Origin: a bacterium
GTDB taxonomy: Bacteria > Armatimonadota > Abditibacteriia > Abditibacteriales > Abditibacteriaceae
Direction: 5' to 3'
DNA: 64,000 nt
Assembly: GCA_004172935.1 (NCBI GenBank)
Contig: SDZD01000002.1
Location: 62,001 to 126,000, forward strand
Shown here: positions 17,836-28,248 of the stretch, piece by piece
How positions within the stretch are numbered: the stretch's first letter is position 1
Layout of the letters: the number at the start of each line of letters is the position of its first letter
The notes under the pieces: generated by a model
The model's input: only the letters and a program-made list of their open reading frames with translations
Database searches by the model: none
What the model was told of the DNA's origin: nothing
Translations under genes and position numbers: made by a program

Positions 17836-18921
17836 ATGCCCGTGATAGCCGAAAATTCCTCCACGCCTGAGCGTAAAACCAACGCGCAGAGTGTGACCCG
17901 CGCTTTGGAGGAATGGTGTGCGACATTGGCTCCGGGAACTCGGATTCCAACGCGCACCGAGTTGATGCGGCGCTTCAATGCCTCGGAACGAGCGGTGTTG
18001 AGTGCATTGGATGACTTGCGGCGCAATGGCTACGTCACAACCCGTCAAGGCGCCGGGACATTTGTGGCATCACCCAAAAGTGTTGTACCCAGGCAGACCA
18101 CGCCGACCATTGTGGCTATCGCCTCACCCGACCATTCGTTCTACGACAGGGCTCTTGAGGTGCTGCTGCCTTTGACTGAAGGCGCCGACCTCTCGCTCAT
18201 TTGTCGTCCCTTCGTCCCCCGCGAGGGCGTAATCCCTGCCATCGAAGACGCCGCTGGCTATCTGCTATTCGGGCGCGCTCTGGCGCCTTTGGCGACTCAA
18301 CTCCAAAGCGAAGGCAAGCGCGTCGTGTTGGTGGCTACTCCCGCAGCAGACGAACTGTTCCAGGTGCCCAATGTGCGGGGCGATCAGCAAAAAGGCGGTT
18401 ATCTCGTGGCGCGGCACCTCATCGAACTGGGACATCGCCGTATCGCCATCACAGGCAGCGACGGCTTCGATATGCGTTCGCCACGCGGTATGGGCATTCA
18501 AAAAGCCGTAAATGAAGCCGATAAAGCGGGGACACCAGTTCAACTGAGCTTTATCCTGTCACAGCAGTTTCACTCTTGGAAGCGCGACGCAAGCGATGCT
18601 CGCCGTTTCTGGGAACAAGCCGCTGCCCCGACTGCAATTGCCGTTTGGAACGACCATGAATCGCTCATTTTTATGGGATTCTTGAACTATATCGGCATCC
18701 GTGTCCCCGATCAGGTTTCCGTTGTCGGATACGACAACCTGCCTATTAGCCAACAGTGCCACCCCGCATTAACAACGGTGGATGGTGCCTTAGAGGCCCA
18801 GCTTCAGGCGGCACTCGATCTGCTTACTCAGTCTCAGCCGCTCAATCCTCATCAATCCGTCGTGGTGCTGCCCACGCTGACACGCCGCGATTCGTCGGCG
18901 CTCCTCAAGCCCCGTTCTTGA
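17836..18921 (+). CDS. Sugar-responsive regulator: GntR winged helix plus LacI-type sensor
   Basis: A 361-residue transcription factor. Residues about 15-75 are a GntR-type winged helix ([42 protein letters not shown] with the typical ending). Residues 85-355 form a periplasmic-binding-protein-like sensor of the LacI/GalR type ([20 protein letters not shown], then [23 protein letters not shown]). This architecture is that of AraR-like regulators that bind sugars. ATG 17836 is preferred over GTG 17806, which would start inside the palindrome. The pseudopilin gene follows after 37 bases and the lyase after 29 more, so the three are probably one operon. A second regulator of the same architecture lies at 55918-57090. 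Confidence 0.88.
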   Translation: MPVIAENSSTPERKTNAQSVTRALEEWCATLAPGTRIPTRTELMRRFNASERAVLSALDDLRRNGYVTTRQGAGTFVASPKSVVPRQTTPTIVAIASPDHSFYDRALEVLLPLTEGADLSLICRPFVPREGVIPAIEDAAGYLLFGRALAPLATQLQSEGKRVVLVATPAADELFQVPNVRGDQQKGGYLVARHLIELGHRRIAITGSDGFDMRSPRGMGIQKAVNEADKAGTPVQLSFILSQQFHSWKRDASDARRFWEQAAAPTAIAVWNDHESLIFMGFLNYIGIRVPDQVSVVGYDNLPISQQCHPALTTVDGALEAQLQAALDLLTQSQPLNPHQSVVVLPTLTRRDSSALLKPRS

Positions 18922-18958
18922 GGCAACGCAGCCAAATACTCTGTTTTCACACCATGTA

Positions 18959-19699
<741 letters not shown>

Positions 19700-19728
19700 A
19701 GATATTAGCGACGATTGCCAGCGAACCG

Positions 19729-21912
19729 ATGACACTCCAAACCCTGACCCAACCGAACAAGCGCACCAGATTATCTGCATTGCTAGGAGCCGGACTTCTC
19801 ATGCTTGGGCTTCCCGCACAGGCCCAGCAAAATGGCGCCCTGCCCGTAGCGATTGCGGATACACAACAAACGCCCCCTCAAACCAAAGCCTTTGTCCACC
19901 CCGGTCTTTTGCACACCGAGTCCGACTTCGCGCGAATGCGCGCCAAAGTCGCTGCTAAACAGCAGCCCTGGTTGGATGGCTGGAATCGTCTGCTCGCCAA
20001 CCCGCACGCGCAATTGAGTTGGAATCCTCGCCCCTCTGAACAAGTCATTCGTGGCGCCGTGCCGGGGCAGAACTACGCCACGTTCTTTAACGATGTTGCA
20101 GCTGCCTATCAACTGGCACTGCGCTGGAAAGTGACTGGCGACACCGCCTATGCCGATAAGTCCATCGCTATCTTGAATGCGTGGTCAGCAATGCTTAAGC
20201 AAGTCACGGGCAACAGCGACCGCTTCTTAGCAGCGGGCATCTATGGTTATGAGATCGCCAACGCCGCCGAGATTATGAGGTCTTATCCCGCTTGGGCCAA
20301 AGAAGATTTCGAGCGCTTTCAGAACATGATGCTCACCGTCTTCTACCCCATGAACCACGATTTCCTCATCCAGCACAACACTGCTGCCATTACTAACTAC
20401 TGGGCCAACTGGGATTTATGCAACATGACCTCCATGCAAGCCATTGGTGTTCTATGCGACCGCCGCGACATCTACGACGAAGCCAACACCTACTTCAAAA
20501 CTGGCAAGGGCAACGGCGCGATGGATAAGGCCGTCTACTACATCCACCCCGGCTATCTGGGTCAGTGGCAGGAATCGGGACGCGATCAGGGCCACAACAC
20601 CCTTGGTATCGCCTTGATTGGCCCGCTTTGCGAGGCCGCCTGGAATCAGGGCGACGACCTTTACGGCTACGATAATAACCGCCTCCTGGCCGGAGCCGAA
20701 TACGTCGCCAAATACAACCTCGGCCTCGATGCGCCCTATCAGCCCTATGCATGGGGCACCGGGCAACGCGGCGACCGACAGGAGCAAACCGTCATTTCTG
20801 AAAATGGCCGAGGCAGCGTTCGCCCCGGTTGGGAAATGATCGTCAACCACTATGTCAATCGTAAGGGCATCGCTGCCCCTTACAGCACGCAGTTTGTCGA
20901 TAAGGTGCGCCCCGAAGGCGGCGGTGGCGATTACGGCCCCAATTCGGGGGGCTACGACCAATTGGGTTTCGGCACCCTGACAGCCGTTCTCGACCCGCAA
21001 TATCAAAACCCCACACCTGTTGGCTTCACTGCCCGCAAAAGCGGTGCTGCAATTGTGTTTTCGTGGTGGGGGGCTGCAGATGCCACATCCTACATTATCA
21101 AGCGAGCCACCAAAACTAGCGGCCCTTACACGACGGTTGCCTCCGATTTGAAAGCCCCGCTCACCTATTCCGACCAAAATCTAAAACCGGGGACTTACTT
21201 TTACGTTGTCACTGCTGTTCGGGGCAGCAAGGAAACAGCGCCTTCCAATGAAGTGCGCGTTTCGACGGGCGCCGTGCTGCGAACCCAGCTGAAATTCGAC
21301 GAAACCGGCGGAAGCAAAGCATCCGATGCCCTCAAGGATGCGCGCCCCGGAAAGTTGAATGGTGGCGCGACATGGCAGGCGGGCAATAGTGGCAACGCCA
21401 TCGCTTTGAACGGGCGAGATGCCTATGTCTCGTTGCCCGAAGCGGTGGTCAGCGACCTCGCCGATTTCTCGGTTACTGCATGGGTGTATCTGGGCGATAA
21501 CAAAGCTTGGGCGCGTATTTTCGACTTCGGCGATGACCGGGGGCGCTACCTGTTCCTGTCTCCCAAAAACTCACAGGGTAACGTGCGCTTTGCAACCAGC
21601 ACTGTCTACGGCTACAACGAGCAGGGAATTGATGGCAACATCCCATTGCCAACCAATCAATGGGTTCACGTCGCCGTGACTCTATCGGGGCGTGTGGGAA
21701 CTCTGTATGTTAACGGTGTCGCGGTGGGGGCTAACCCCGCCATGGATTTTCCGCCCTTCCAGATTGGCAACACTAACCAAAACTGGATTGGCCGTTCGCA
21801 ATATCCCAACGACCCATACCTGAACGGCAAAGTAGATGATTTTCGTATCTATGATGGTGCCCTCAGCGCCGAGCAAGTTATCGCCTTGGCCCAGAGAAAA
21901 GAGATCCCCTGA
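19729..21912 (+). CDS. Secreted alginate-lyase-family enzyme with FN3 and LamG domains
   Basis: A 727-residue protein with a signal peptide (LSALLGAGLLMLGLPAQAQQ). Residues about 50-430 form an (alpha/alpha) toroid of the alginate lyase family: ITNYWANWDLCNMTSMQAIGV holds the conserved Asn/Trp region and QESGRDQGHN the Arg/His region used in uronate elimination. A fibronectin-III-like domain follows (about 430-515, ATSYIIKRATKTSGPYTTV), then a LamG sandwich (about 540-720, FSVTAWVYLGDNKAWARIFDFG). It likely cleaves a uronic-acid-containing polysaccharide by beta-elimination; the exact substrate is not predictable. It closes the regulator-pseudopilin-lyase cluster. Confidence 0.85.
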   Translation: MTLQTLTQPNKRTRLSALLGAGLLMLGLPAQAQQNGALPVAIADTQQTPPQTKAFVHPGLLHTESDFARMRAKVAAKQQPWLDGWNRLLANPHAQLSWNPRPSEQVIRGAVPGQNYATFFNDVAAAYQLALRWKVTGDTAYADKSIAILNAWSAMLKQVTGNSDRFLAAGIYGYEIANAAEIMRSYPAWAKEDFERFQNMMLTVFYPMNHDFLIQHNTAAITNYWANWDLCNMTSMQAIGVLCDRRDIYDEANTYFKTGKGNGAMDKAVYYIHPGYLGQWQESGRDQGHNTLGIALIGPLCEAAWNQGDDLYGYDNNRLLAGAEYVAKYNLGLDAPYQPYAWGTGQRGDRQEQTVISENGRGSVRPGWEMIVNHYVNRKGIAAPYSTQFVDKVRPEGGGGDYGPNSGGYDQLGFGTLTAVLDPQYQNPTPVGFTARKSGAAIVFSWWGAADATSYIIKRATKTSGPYTTVASDLKAPLTYSDQNLKPGTYFYVVTAVRGSKETAPSNEVRVSTGAVLRTQLKFDETGGSKASDALKDARPGKLNGGATWQAGNSGNAIALNGRDAYVSLPEAVVSDLADFSVTAWVYLGDNKAWARIFDFGDDRGRYLFLSPKNSQGNVRFATSTVYGYNEQGIDGNIPLPTNQWVHVAVTLSGRVGTLYVNGVAVGANPAMDFPPFQIGNTNQNWIGRSQYPNDPYLNGKVDDFRIYDGALSAEQVIALAQRKEIP

Positions 21913-21980
21913 GTATCCTCTTGGAAATACAGTTTTTCGGCGAGCCAGCGCTTTTAAGGGGAGTCGTTATATGGTAAATT

Positions 21981-22034
21981 CATCGCAGTTTCTCCATGCC
22001 GAAATGGCCGGAGAAGCTGCGATGCCATTCTCCG
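21981..22034 (+). other. Two competing hairpins in the 397-base gap before the response regulator
   Basis: The gap 21913-22309 holds no convincing gene. It contains a long imperfect hairpin (CATCGCAG 21981-21988 with CTGCGATG 22017-22024; TTCTCC with GGAGAA; inner GCC/GGC). A second TTCTCCG (22028-22034) can instead pair with CGGAGAA (22009-22015). The two structures exclude each other, as in attenuators, but no T-run follows. It could also be a terminator of the lyase gene. Confidence 0.45.
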
Positions 22035-22309
22035 TCTGTCATAAATGAGTGAGATCGTTGGTTCCGCTTACACTCACAAAATGTTGCGCCGAACGGGTAT
22101 TCGAGCCTGTTGCTGCCCGCAATGATTCCAAAAACGACGAGGGCGAGGTGGTCTATGAAGCCAAAGAAAATTGGTGAGGTGGATGGGTGGGGGACAGGCG
22201 TTGCTGTTATCAACCTCGAAATTGCCCATAGTGGGGAGGTATTGGTTTCATAGAAGGCGAATTGTACACCGCGTGGGAACATCTTCGTGGTGGGAGTGAG
22301 TGTGCCATT

Positions 22310-22966
22310 ATGGAATCAATTCGCTTGCTACTAGTAGAAGATCACCTGATGATGCGCGCGGCTCTTCGTCTGTTGCTATCGGGCTACCCACACCTCAAAG
22401 TTGTCGCCGAAGCCGAGAATTGCCAGGGGGCTTTGGCTTTAGTGGCACAAGAGCGCCCCGATGTGGTGCTGCTCGACATCTTTTTATCCAATCAATCCAG
22501 CATCGAATACATCGCCGCGTTGCGTGCGCGCTCACCGCAAACGCGCATTCTGATGCTCACTGGCGCCCCTGATGCCTCTTTGCACGCGCAGGCAATGGCG
22601 CAGGGGGCGCAGGGAGTCGTGCGCAAGGAAGAGCCTCCCGAAGTGCTATTGCAAGCCATCGAACGTGTTCACGCGGGCCATCTGTGGTTCGATACATGCT
22701 TCGATTTGAACCCATTCGCCAGCGACCCAGCCCCAGAAGATGAAGCCACCAATGGGTTAGCTACGCTTACTACACGTGAACTCGAAGTCATTGGGCTTAT
22801 TGGCGAGGGCTTGAAAAACAAAGCTATCGCGAGCAGGATGAGGGTCAGCGAAAAGACCGTGCAAAACCATCTGACCTCCATCTTCCGCAAGCTGGATGTA
22901 AACGACCGCCTCGAACTGGCCGCCTTCGCCCGCCGCTCCCACCTGCTCAAATCATCCCCCGACTGA
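22310..22966 (+). CDS. NarL/FixJ-type response regulator (orphan)
   Basis: A 218-residue two-component response regulator. The receiver domain (1-120) has the acidic pair in LLLVEDHLMM, the phosphoacceptor Asp in DVVLLDIFLS, the conserved Thr in ILMLTGAPDA, and Lys in GVVRKEEPPE. The C-terminal LuxR-type helix-turn-helix is LTTRELEVIGLIGEGLKNKAIASRM...SEKTVQNHLTSIFRKL. ATG 22310 is chosen because it begins exactly at the receiver strand; an upstream TTG adds an unrelated stretch. No histidine kinase is encoded nearby, so its partner lies elsewhere. It is convergent with the AraC gene (17 bases between stops). Confidence 0.92.
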   Translation: MESIRLLLVEDHLMMRAALRLLLSGYPHLKVVAEAENCQGALALVAQERPDVVLLDIFLSNQSSIEYIAALRARSPQTRILMLTGAPDASLHAQAMAQGAQGVVRKEEPPEVLLQAIERVHAGHLWFDTCFDLNPFASDPAPEDEATNGLATLTTRELEVIGLIGEGLKNKAIASRMRVSEKTVQNHLTSIFRKLDVNDRLELAAFARRSHLLKSSPD

Positions 22967-22983
22967 CACCATCCACTTGATAA

Positions 22984-23928
22984 CTACCTGACCTTGCTAG
23001 GAATGCTACGCCGAAATTGCAGCGGCGACACCCCATAATGAGTGCGAAAGGAGCGGGAAAAATGCGCGGCGCTCTCGAAACCAACTGCACGGGCGATATG
23101 CGCCACGCTCTGGCTGGAATTTTCCAGCAAGTCCCTCGCACGTTCCAGTTTCAGGCGCCGTAAATAGGCCGCCGGGGGCATACCGATTTCGCGTTTCCAG
23201 AGGCGGGCGAAATGCGCGCTCGATAAAAACATCCGTCCCGCCAATTGCGCGACCGAAATTTCGCGCTCCACGTTCGCCTCGCACCATGCCAGCAAATCCG
23301 CCAGTTTCGAGTCGCTGCTGGACGGAGTCTCGTTCGGACTCGATTCGCTAACCCCCGTCTCTAACCCTCCGCTTCGCGCCAGCGTAATTAACAGTCGAAA
23401 CAGCAGTGCGCGCAGCAACAGTGGGGTAGCGCGCTCATTTTTGATGGCTTCCTCGCGCATCTCCTTGATAGCCCCCTCGACTTGGCGATGCATCTCTGGC
23501 CGCAAATGAAGCCTTCGCGATTTGCTTTCCAGAAACAGTTGCCAGAATCCCGATACCTCGCGCAGTGCGCGCAGTTCCTCATCCGTCCACAGTTCCAGCG
23601 GAAAGTAAAAAGCGTCGATTTCAAGCTCTTGGTAGCTGTTGTAAGAATGCCTCGTGGCTGGCGGCAAAAGGTACACGTCGCCGCGTGCAATGCCAAAAGG
23701 CACCTCATCTATTAGATGGGTGCCACGCCCGCCCTTGACGACATACAGCGCGCAAAAGTCGATGTGTAAGTGCGTCCCCGTCGTATCGCCAGTGCTATAA
23801 AACTCGCGCCGCATCGTTAAATTGGGCGCCTGTCTTGCGCCAAGTGCCGCGAAGCTACACGGAATAGCCTCAACCTCCTGACGAGGTGAGAATTGAAAAT
23901 CCAACTTCGGAATGGACTTTTTGAGCAT
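22984..23928 (-). CDS. AraC-family regulator with cupin sensor domain
   Basis: A 314-residue regulator. The N-terminal half is a cupin-like sugar-sensing domain (THLHIDFCALYVVKGGRGTHLI, then VYLLPPATRHSYNS). The C-terminal 100 residues hold two helix-turn-helix motifs (VAQLAGRMFLSSAHFARLWKREIGMPP, then VAHIARAVGFESAAHFSRSFRTHYGVSP), the AraC/XylS signature. It is divergent from the GH106 rhamnosidase at 24034 with a short shared promoter region, so it probably controls that gene in response to rhamnose or a related sugar, as RhaS/RhaR do. The ligand is an inference from context. Confidence 0.9.
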   Translation of the reverse strand: MLKKSIPKLDFQFSPRQEVEAIPCSFAALGARQAPNLTMRREFYSTGDTTGTHLHIDFCALYVVKGGRGTHLIDEVPFGIARGDVYLLPPATRHSYNSYQELEIDAFYFPLELWTDEELRALREVSGFWQLFLESKSRRLHLRPEMHRQVEGAIKEMREEAIKNERATPLLLRALLFRLLITLARSGGLETGVSESSPNETPSSSDSKLADLLAWCEANVEREISVAQLAGRMFLSSAHFARLWKREIGMPPAAYLRRLKLERARDLLENSSQSVAHIARAVGFESAAHFSRSFRTHYGVSPLQFRRSIPSKVR

Positions 23929-24033
23929 GTAAATCGAGTCCGCCGCTTTGAAAGCGCAGAAAACGCCAAATTCTCGCGCGGAAATGATATTTTTAGTCTT
24001 TCAGAAGCGGCTTTACTGGCAGTCACTTTTGCA

Positions 24034-27000
24034 ATGATTGAAAAAGCACGACTCGGTACAATCACACACCCGACCCGTAAATACTTGATGCATGGTCTGT
24101 TGATGACAGCGGCTCTCATTGAAGCCCCCGCTATTAATACCGCCTTCGCTCAGGCCCCAACTCCCGCCAATCTCGAACAAAACTTCGTGACGCCCCCGGC
24201 CTCATCCCGTCCGTGGGTTTATTGGTTCGTTATGGACGGCAATTTCAGCCGCGAAGGCATCACCGCCGACCTCGAAGCCATGAAGGCAGCGGGCATTGGT
24301 GGCGTCATCTTCATGGAAGGCAACGTCGGCATTCCGCGTGGCCCCGTCAAGTTCATGAGCCCCGAATGGCAGCAACTCTGGAAGCATGTCGTCAAAGAAT
24401 CCGAGCGTCTCGGCCTTTCAATCACCCTCAATGGTGGTCCTGGCTGGACGGGTAGTGGAGGCCCCTGGGTAAAGGCCCCCCTCTCCATGCAAATCACGAC
24501 CTACTCGACGCTCGATGTCAAAGGCCCCACCAACTTCGATGCTGTCGTCCCCCGCCCAGAAAACCGCTCTCGCATGAGCGACTTCTATCAGGACATCCGT
24601 GTTTTAGCCTTTCCTACGCCCACTGGCGACGCGCGTCTTCCCAACTTCAACCAGAAAACCTTCATCGACCGTGGCCCAGCCGTTCATGGCGCTCCCGCCT
24701 TCCTCCCCTCTTATTCGCAGTACCCCGCGACCCCTACAGACGAAGCCGTCGATTCCAGCAAAATCGTTGACCTCACCTCCAAAATGGACTCGACTGGCCG
24801 TTTGAACTGGGCTGTTCCCGCTGGCAACTGGACGATCATTCGCGTTGGTGCCACCAACAACGGCAACTCCACCTTCCCCGCCCCCGAAGCGGGCATCGGC
24901 ATGGAGAGCGACAAATTCTCCAGAGCTGGTTTTGATGCCCATTTCAATTCCTACGTCGGCACGCTGATGAAAACCGTTGGCCCCCGCAAAATCTCCCCCG
25001 ACTACGGCTGGAACATGCTCCATATCGACAGTTGGGAAGTCGGCGTTCAAAACTGGACTCCCGCTTTTCTGGGCGAGTTCAAGAAGCGGCGCGGCTACGA
25101 TGCCGTCAACCTCCTGCCAGCTTTAAGCGGCCTCATCATCGACAGCACCGAGAAAACCGAGCGCTTCCTCTGGGATTGGCGCCAGACCTGTTCGGAATTG
25201 CTCACCGAAAACCACGTCGCCTATTTCCGTACTCTGGGCCACAAACACGGCTTCGGTCTTTCAATCGAACCCTACGATAAAGTCGTCGGCTCCGATGTTA
25301 GTCTGGGCGGCGCCGCCGATGTCCCGATGGGTGAGTTCTGGGCCTACGACCCACCCCCCGAAACCAATTTCAGCATCACCGAAGCGGCCTCCAGCGCCCA
25401 CACCAACGGAAAGAAAATCGTCGGTGCCGAATCCTTCACTTCGGGAGGCAGTGCCCGTTGGTTAGCCCATCCCGCCAGCATCAAAAGCCTCGGCGATTGG
25501 GCGCTCACCGAGGGCATCAACCGCATCGTTTTCCACCGCTACCAACACCAACCCACTTTAACCCAGTTCCCTGGTATGACTATGGGCGGCTACGGCATCC
25601 AGTGGGAGCGCACCCAGACATGGTGGGACTTGTCGTTGGGCTATCACCGCTATTTGTCCCGTAGCCAATACCTGCTCCGACAGGGATTGCCCGTTTCCGA
25701 TGTCTGTTATCTCATCGCCGAAGGAGCGCCACAGGTTTTCCGTGCCCCCAAAAGCGCCACCAAGAACAACCCCCCAGAGCGCCTCGGCTACAGCTTCGAC
25801 GCCATCGCCCCCGAAAACCTGTTGGGGAACATGACCGTGAAAGATGGTCGGCTCACTTTGCCCGATGGCACCAACTACCGCGTTCTGGTTCTGCCCGAAC
25901 GCGACACCATAACCCCCGAATTGCTACAGAAGGTTTCCGACCTCGTCAAAGCGGGCGCCACAGTTATCGGCCCTCGCCCCGCCAAGTCGCCCAGCCTCTC
26001 CGGTTTCGAGCGTAGCGACGCCAAAGTCCGCCAACTCGCCGCCGAAATGTGGGGCGATTGCGACGGCTTGAAAGTCACCGAACATCAATTTGGCAAAGGC
26101 CGCGTCATCTGGCATAAAGGCGCCGACGACCTGTCGCAAGAGCGCCCATCTGGTCTAAGCCCTGCGCAGTGGATTTGGTTCCCCGAAGGCCGCCCCGCCA
26201 GCGGCGCCCCCGCTGGCAAACGCTACTTCCAACGCGCCTTCACCATCGAAGATGTATCTCAAATCGCCTCCGCTCAGGTCTTCGCCACTGCCGATAACAG
26301 CGTCGAAGTCGCCGTCAACAAAAGCACTGCTCTTAAAGGCGACGACTATCACCAAATCTGGTCGGCTGATGTCACTTCCAAACTGAAGAACGGCCAGAAC
26401 ATCATCGACATGATGGCCGAAAACGGCAAATCCGACGACGGCAGCGATTCGCTTAACCCCGCCGGACTCATTGGCAACCTGCGCCTCACCTACTACGATG
26501 GCCGAGTGGTCAATATTCCTACCGATAAGACATGGCAAAGCGCCACCACCCCCAACGCGACGCAGTGGGTTGCAGCGCTCTCTATGGGCGGTTTGACGAT
26601 GGGGCCATGGAACCTCAATCCCAACACCGCGCCCCAGCAGTACGGCGATTTCAGCATCGCCGCCAATGCTCTGGCCTCCATGAAAGTCCCGGTCGATTTC
26701 GCCTCCGATGGCCCCATCCGCTACATCCACCGTCGCGACGGCGATGAGGAAATCTACTTTATCGCCAACCGCGAAGAGACAGCCGTTACAGCAAACTGCA
26801 CTTTCCGGGTCAGCGGAAAACAACCCGAACTATGGAACCCCGTAACTGGCGAACACCGCCTCCTGACGCAGTTCCAGATGAAAGGCGCACAAACCACCAT
26901 TCCAATCAAATTTGAAGCGGCCCAATCGTGGTTCGTCATCTTCAAACCCATGAGGGTGGGCGCAAAAATCGCCCAAAGCCCGAATTTTCCCGCTGCCAAA

Positions 27001-27480
27001 AAAGTTATGGAGTTAAGCGGCCCCTGGCAGGTGTCATTCGACCCCAAATGGTGCGGCCCCGCCAACACCACTTTCCCTAAGTTGAGCGATTGGAGCCAGA
27101 ACACCGATAAAGGTATTCGCTTCTACTCAGGCAAAGCCGTCTATCGTAAAACCTTCAACGCTCCCAAAGCAAGCTCCGAGCGCACGTACCTCGACTTGGG
27201 CAACGTGAAAAACCTCGCCAAAGTGCGCCTCAACGGCAACGACATCGGTTTCGTTTGGTGTGCGCCGTGGCGAGTGAACGTAACCGGAAAACTGAAACCG
27301 GGCGCAAACCAACTCGAAATCACCGTCGCCAATCTCTGGCCTAACCGCCTCATCGGAGATGCCGCTCTGCCCGAAGGTATGCGTTCCACCCGCACAACAT
27401 GGAGTCCATACACCGCCACCTCCAAACTACTTCCCTCCGGCTTAATCGGCCCCGTCACCCTGACAAAAGAAGCCAATTAA
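24034..27480 (+). CDS. Exported alpha-L-rhamnosidase, GH106
   Basis: A protein of 1148 residues from ATG 24034 (longer upstream and shorter 24088 starts are possible; none has a clear ribosome-binding site). The signal peptide ends near NTAFAQA. The catalytic part opens with the GH106 pattern FVTPPASSRPWVYWFVMDGN...ITADLEAMKAAGIGGVIFM, continues with SERLGLSITLNGGPGWTGSGGPWV and has many conserved acidic stretches (LHIDSWEVGVQNWTP, VGAESFTSGG). A carbohydrate-binding-like sandwich (AQWIWFPEGRPA) and the typical C-terminal GH2-like sandwich (YLDLGNVKNLAKVRLNGNDI, then LEITVANLWPNRLIGD) follow. GH106 enzymes remove alpha-L-rhamnose, for example from pectin side chains. It is divergent from the AraC regulator. 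Confidence 0.88.
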   Translation: MIEKARLGTITHPTRKYLMHGLLMTAALIEAPAINTAFAQAPTPANLEQNFVTPPASSRPWVYWFVMDGNFSREGITADLEAMKAAGIGGVIFMEGNVGIPRGPVKFMSPEWQQLWKHVVKESERLGLSITLNGGPGWTGSGGPWVKAPLSMQITTYSTLDVKGPTNFDAVVPRPENRSRMSDFYQDIRVLAFPTPTGDARLPNFNQKTFIDRGPAVHGAPAFLPSYSQYPATPTDEAVDSSKIVDLTSKMDSTGRLNWAVPAGNWTIIRVGATNNGNSTFPAPEAGIGMESDKFSRAGFDAHFNSYVGTLMKTVGPRKISPDYGWNMLHIDSWEVGVQNWTPAFLGEFKKRRGYDAVNLLPALSGLIIDSTEKTERFLWDWRQTCSELLTENHVAYFRTLGHKHGFGLSIEPYDKVVGSDVSLGGAADVPMGEFWAYDPPPETNFSITEAASSAHTNGKKIVGAESFTSGGSARWLAHPASIKSLGDWALTEGINRIVFHRYQHQPTLTQFPGMTMGGYGIQWERTQTWWDLSLGYHRYLSRSQYLLRQGLPVSDVCYLIAEGAPQVFRAPKSATKNNPPERLGYSFDAIAPENLLGNMTVKDGRLTLPDGTNYRVLVLPERDTITPELLQKVSDLVKAGATVIGPRPAKSPSLSGFERSDAKVRQLAAEMWGDCDGLKVTEHQFGKGRVIWHKGADDLSQERPSGLSPAQWIWFPEGRPASGAPAGKRYFQRAFTIEDVSQIASAQVFATADNSVEVAVNKSTALKGDDYHQIWSADVTSKLKNGQNIIDMMAENGKSDDGSDSLNPAGLIGNLRLTYYDGRVVNIPTDKTWQSATTPNATQWVAALSMGGLTMGPWNLNPNTAPQQYGDFSIAANALASMKVPVDFASDGPIRYIHRRDGDEEIYFIANREETAVTANCTFRVSGKQPELWNPVTGEHRLLTQFQMKGAQTTIPIKFEAAQSWFVIFKPMRVGAKIAQSPNFPAAKKVMELSGPWQVSFDPKWCGPANTTFPKLSDWSQNTDKGIRFYSGKAVYRKTFNAPKASSERTYLDLGNVKNLAKVRLNGNDIGFVWCAPWRVNVTGKLKPGANQLEITVANLWPNRLIGDAALPEGMRSTRTTWSPYTATSKLLPSGLIGPVTLTKEAN

Positions 27481-27494
27481 CCATCCCGCAACCA

Positions 27495-27524
27495 GATGCC
27501 ACCGAGTTTGTACTCGGTGGCATC
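27495..27524 (+). terminator. Strong hairpin after the GH106 gene
   Basis: Perfect 13-bp inverted repeat (GATGCCACCGAGT with its complement) around a TTGT tetraloop, 15 bases after the GH106 stop. There is no T-run after it, so it may act as a Rho-independent-like or 3'-protecting hairpin. Confidence 0.6.
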
Positions 27525-27612
27525 CATACACCTCAATTCCTCTAACCTCTCCATCGCGGATGAAGAGTAGGAGGGGCACTCCCCAAAAACTGCTCGTTTC
27601 ATTCACAAAAAG

Positions 27613-27698
27613 CTCACCCCATATGAATTCGGTGAGTGGTCCCTCTCCACGCAGTGGGGAGGTTAGGAGGGGCCAAAAACGAGAGATTATATGAATTC
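27613..27698. repeat. Dispersed palindromic repeat, copy A
   Basis: This gap (27481-27802) holds no gene. Within it are two hairpins, CTCACC/GGTGAG (27613-27636) and CCTCTCCAC/GTGGGGAGG (27642-27662), then GTTAGGAGGGG and ACGAGAGATT, and the direct repeat ATATGAATTC (27621-27630 and 27689-27698). The part from the second hairpin to ACGAGAGATT resembles 30549-30592 (GTGAGGAGGTTAAGGG ... ACGAGAGATT). Confidence 0.5.
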
Positions 27699-27700
27699 AG

Positions 27701-27744
27701 CCCTTCTACCGCTTGCGGGAGAAGGTGGCCGAAGGCCGGATGAG
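27701..27744. repeat. REP-like element (two tandem hairpins)
   Basis: Stem CCTTCT-a-CCGC / GCGG-g-AGAAGG (27702-27725) followed by GGCC-GAA-GGCC (27727-27737). This 'cccgcttgcggg...ggccgaaggcc' pattern matches a kind of short extragenic palindromic element found in many bacterial genomes. Confidence 0.6.
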
Positions 27745-27802
27745 AGCCAAAACCTCTAATGCCCTATCACCCCCGCCAAAACCCCACCCCAGAAGAATTC
27801 CA

Positions 27803-28177
27803 TCACTCATCCTGTTCCGAAGAAGCCAGTGGCACTTGCGCAAATGCAAAGTCCGTAACAACATTTCCATTCCGCAAGTGTTCATCGACAATCCGCTCAC
27901 ACACTTCGGGCGTGACATCATGGTAGTAAGTGCCTTCGGGATACACAAGCGCGATAGGCCCACTACGACACAACGAAAAGCACTGAACCTGAGTGCGATG
28001 AAATTGGTGCCCCTCTTCGGCCTGTTCCTTGAATTGTTTGCCCAGACAGCGCCACGATTTGCTCCCCACATCAGGCTGACAGTTAGGCCCCATACACAAC
28101 AGAATATGTCGTTCGGGAGTCAATCCCGCTTTATCCCTGAGCTTGCGCTTGAGTTCGGCTTTACTGAGATGGCCCAT
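27803..28177 (-). CDS. Thioredoxin-fold [2Fe-2S] ferredoxin-like protein
   Basis: A 124-residue cytoplasmic protein. The order of cysteines ([10 protein letters not shown] near residue 29, then [22 protein letters not shown]) is that of thioredoxin-like [2Fe-2S] ferredoxins, where four Cys hold the cluster; the CxxxC followed by GP and 'YPEGTYY' is typical. It lies 71 bases downstream of the molybdopterin oxidoreductase gene on the same strand, so it may be an electron carrier for that enzyme, though this is an inference from position. A possible small Cys (WRCLG) lies between the pairs. Confidence 0.8.
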   Translation of the reverse strand: MGHLSKAELKRKLRDKAGLTPERHILLCMGPNCQPDVGSKSWRCLGKQFKEQAEEGHQFHRTQVQCFSLCRSGPIALVYPEGTYYHDVTPEVCERIVDEHLRNGNVVTDFAFAQVPLASSEQDE

Positions 28178-28248
28178 AAGGTTTTACCCATTTCATTATA
28201 ATTAAAAAACATGCCTGGCAGGGTGAATCCGTTCATCTTTGCGTCTGC

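Noticed and set aside
20452..21177. 241-codon frame antisense to the alginate-lyase-family gene
   Set aside because: Shadow frame of a strongly supported gene with FN3 and lyase motifs.
21980..22282. 100-codon open frame on the minus strand
   Set aside because: The protein has no known motif, odd composition, and covers the hairpin region; it is more likely a chance frame.
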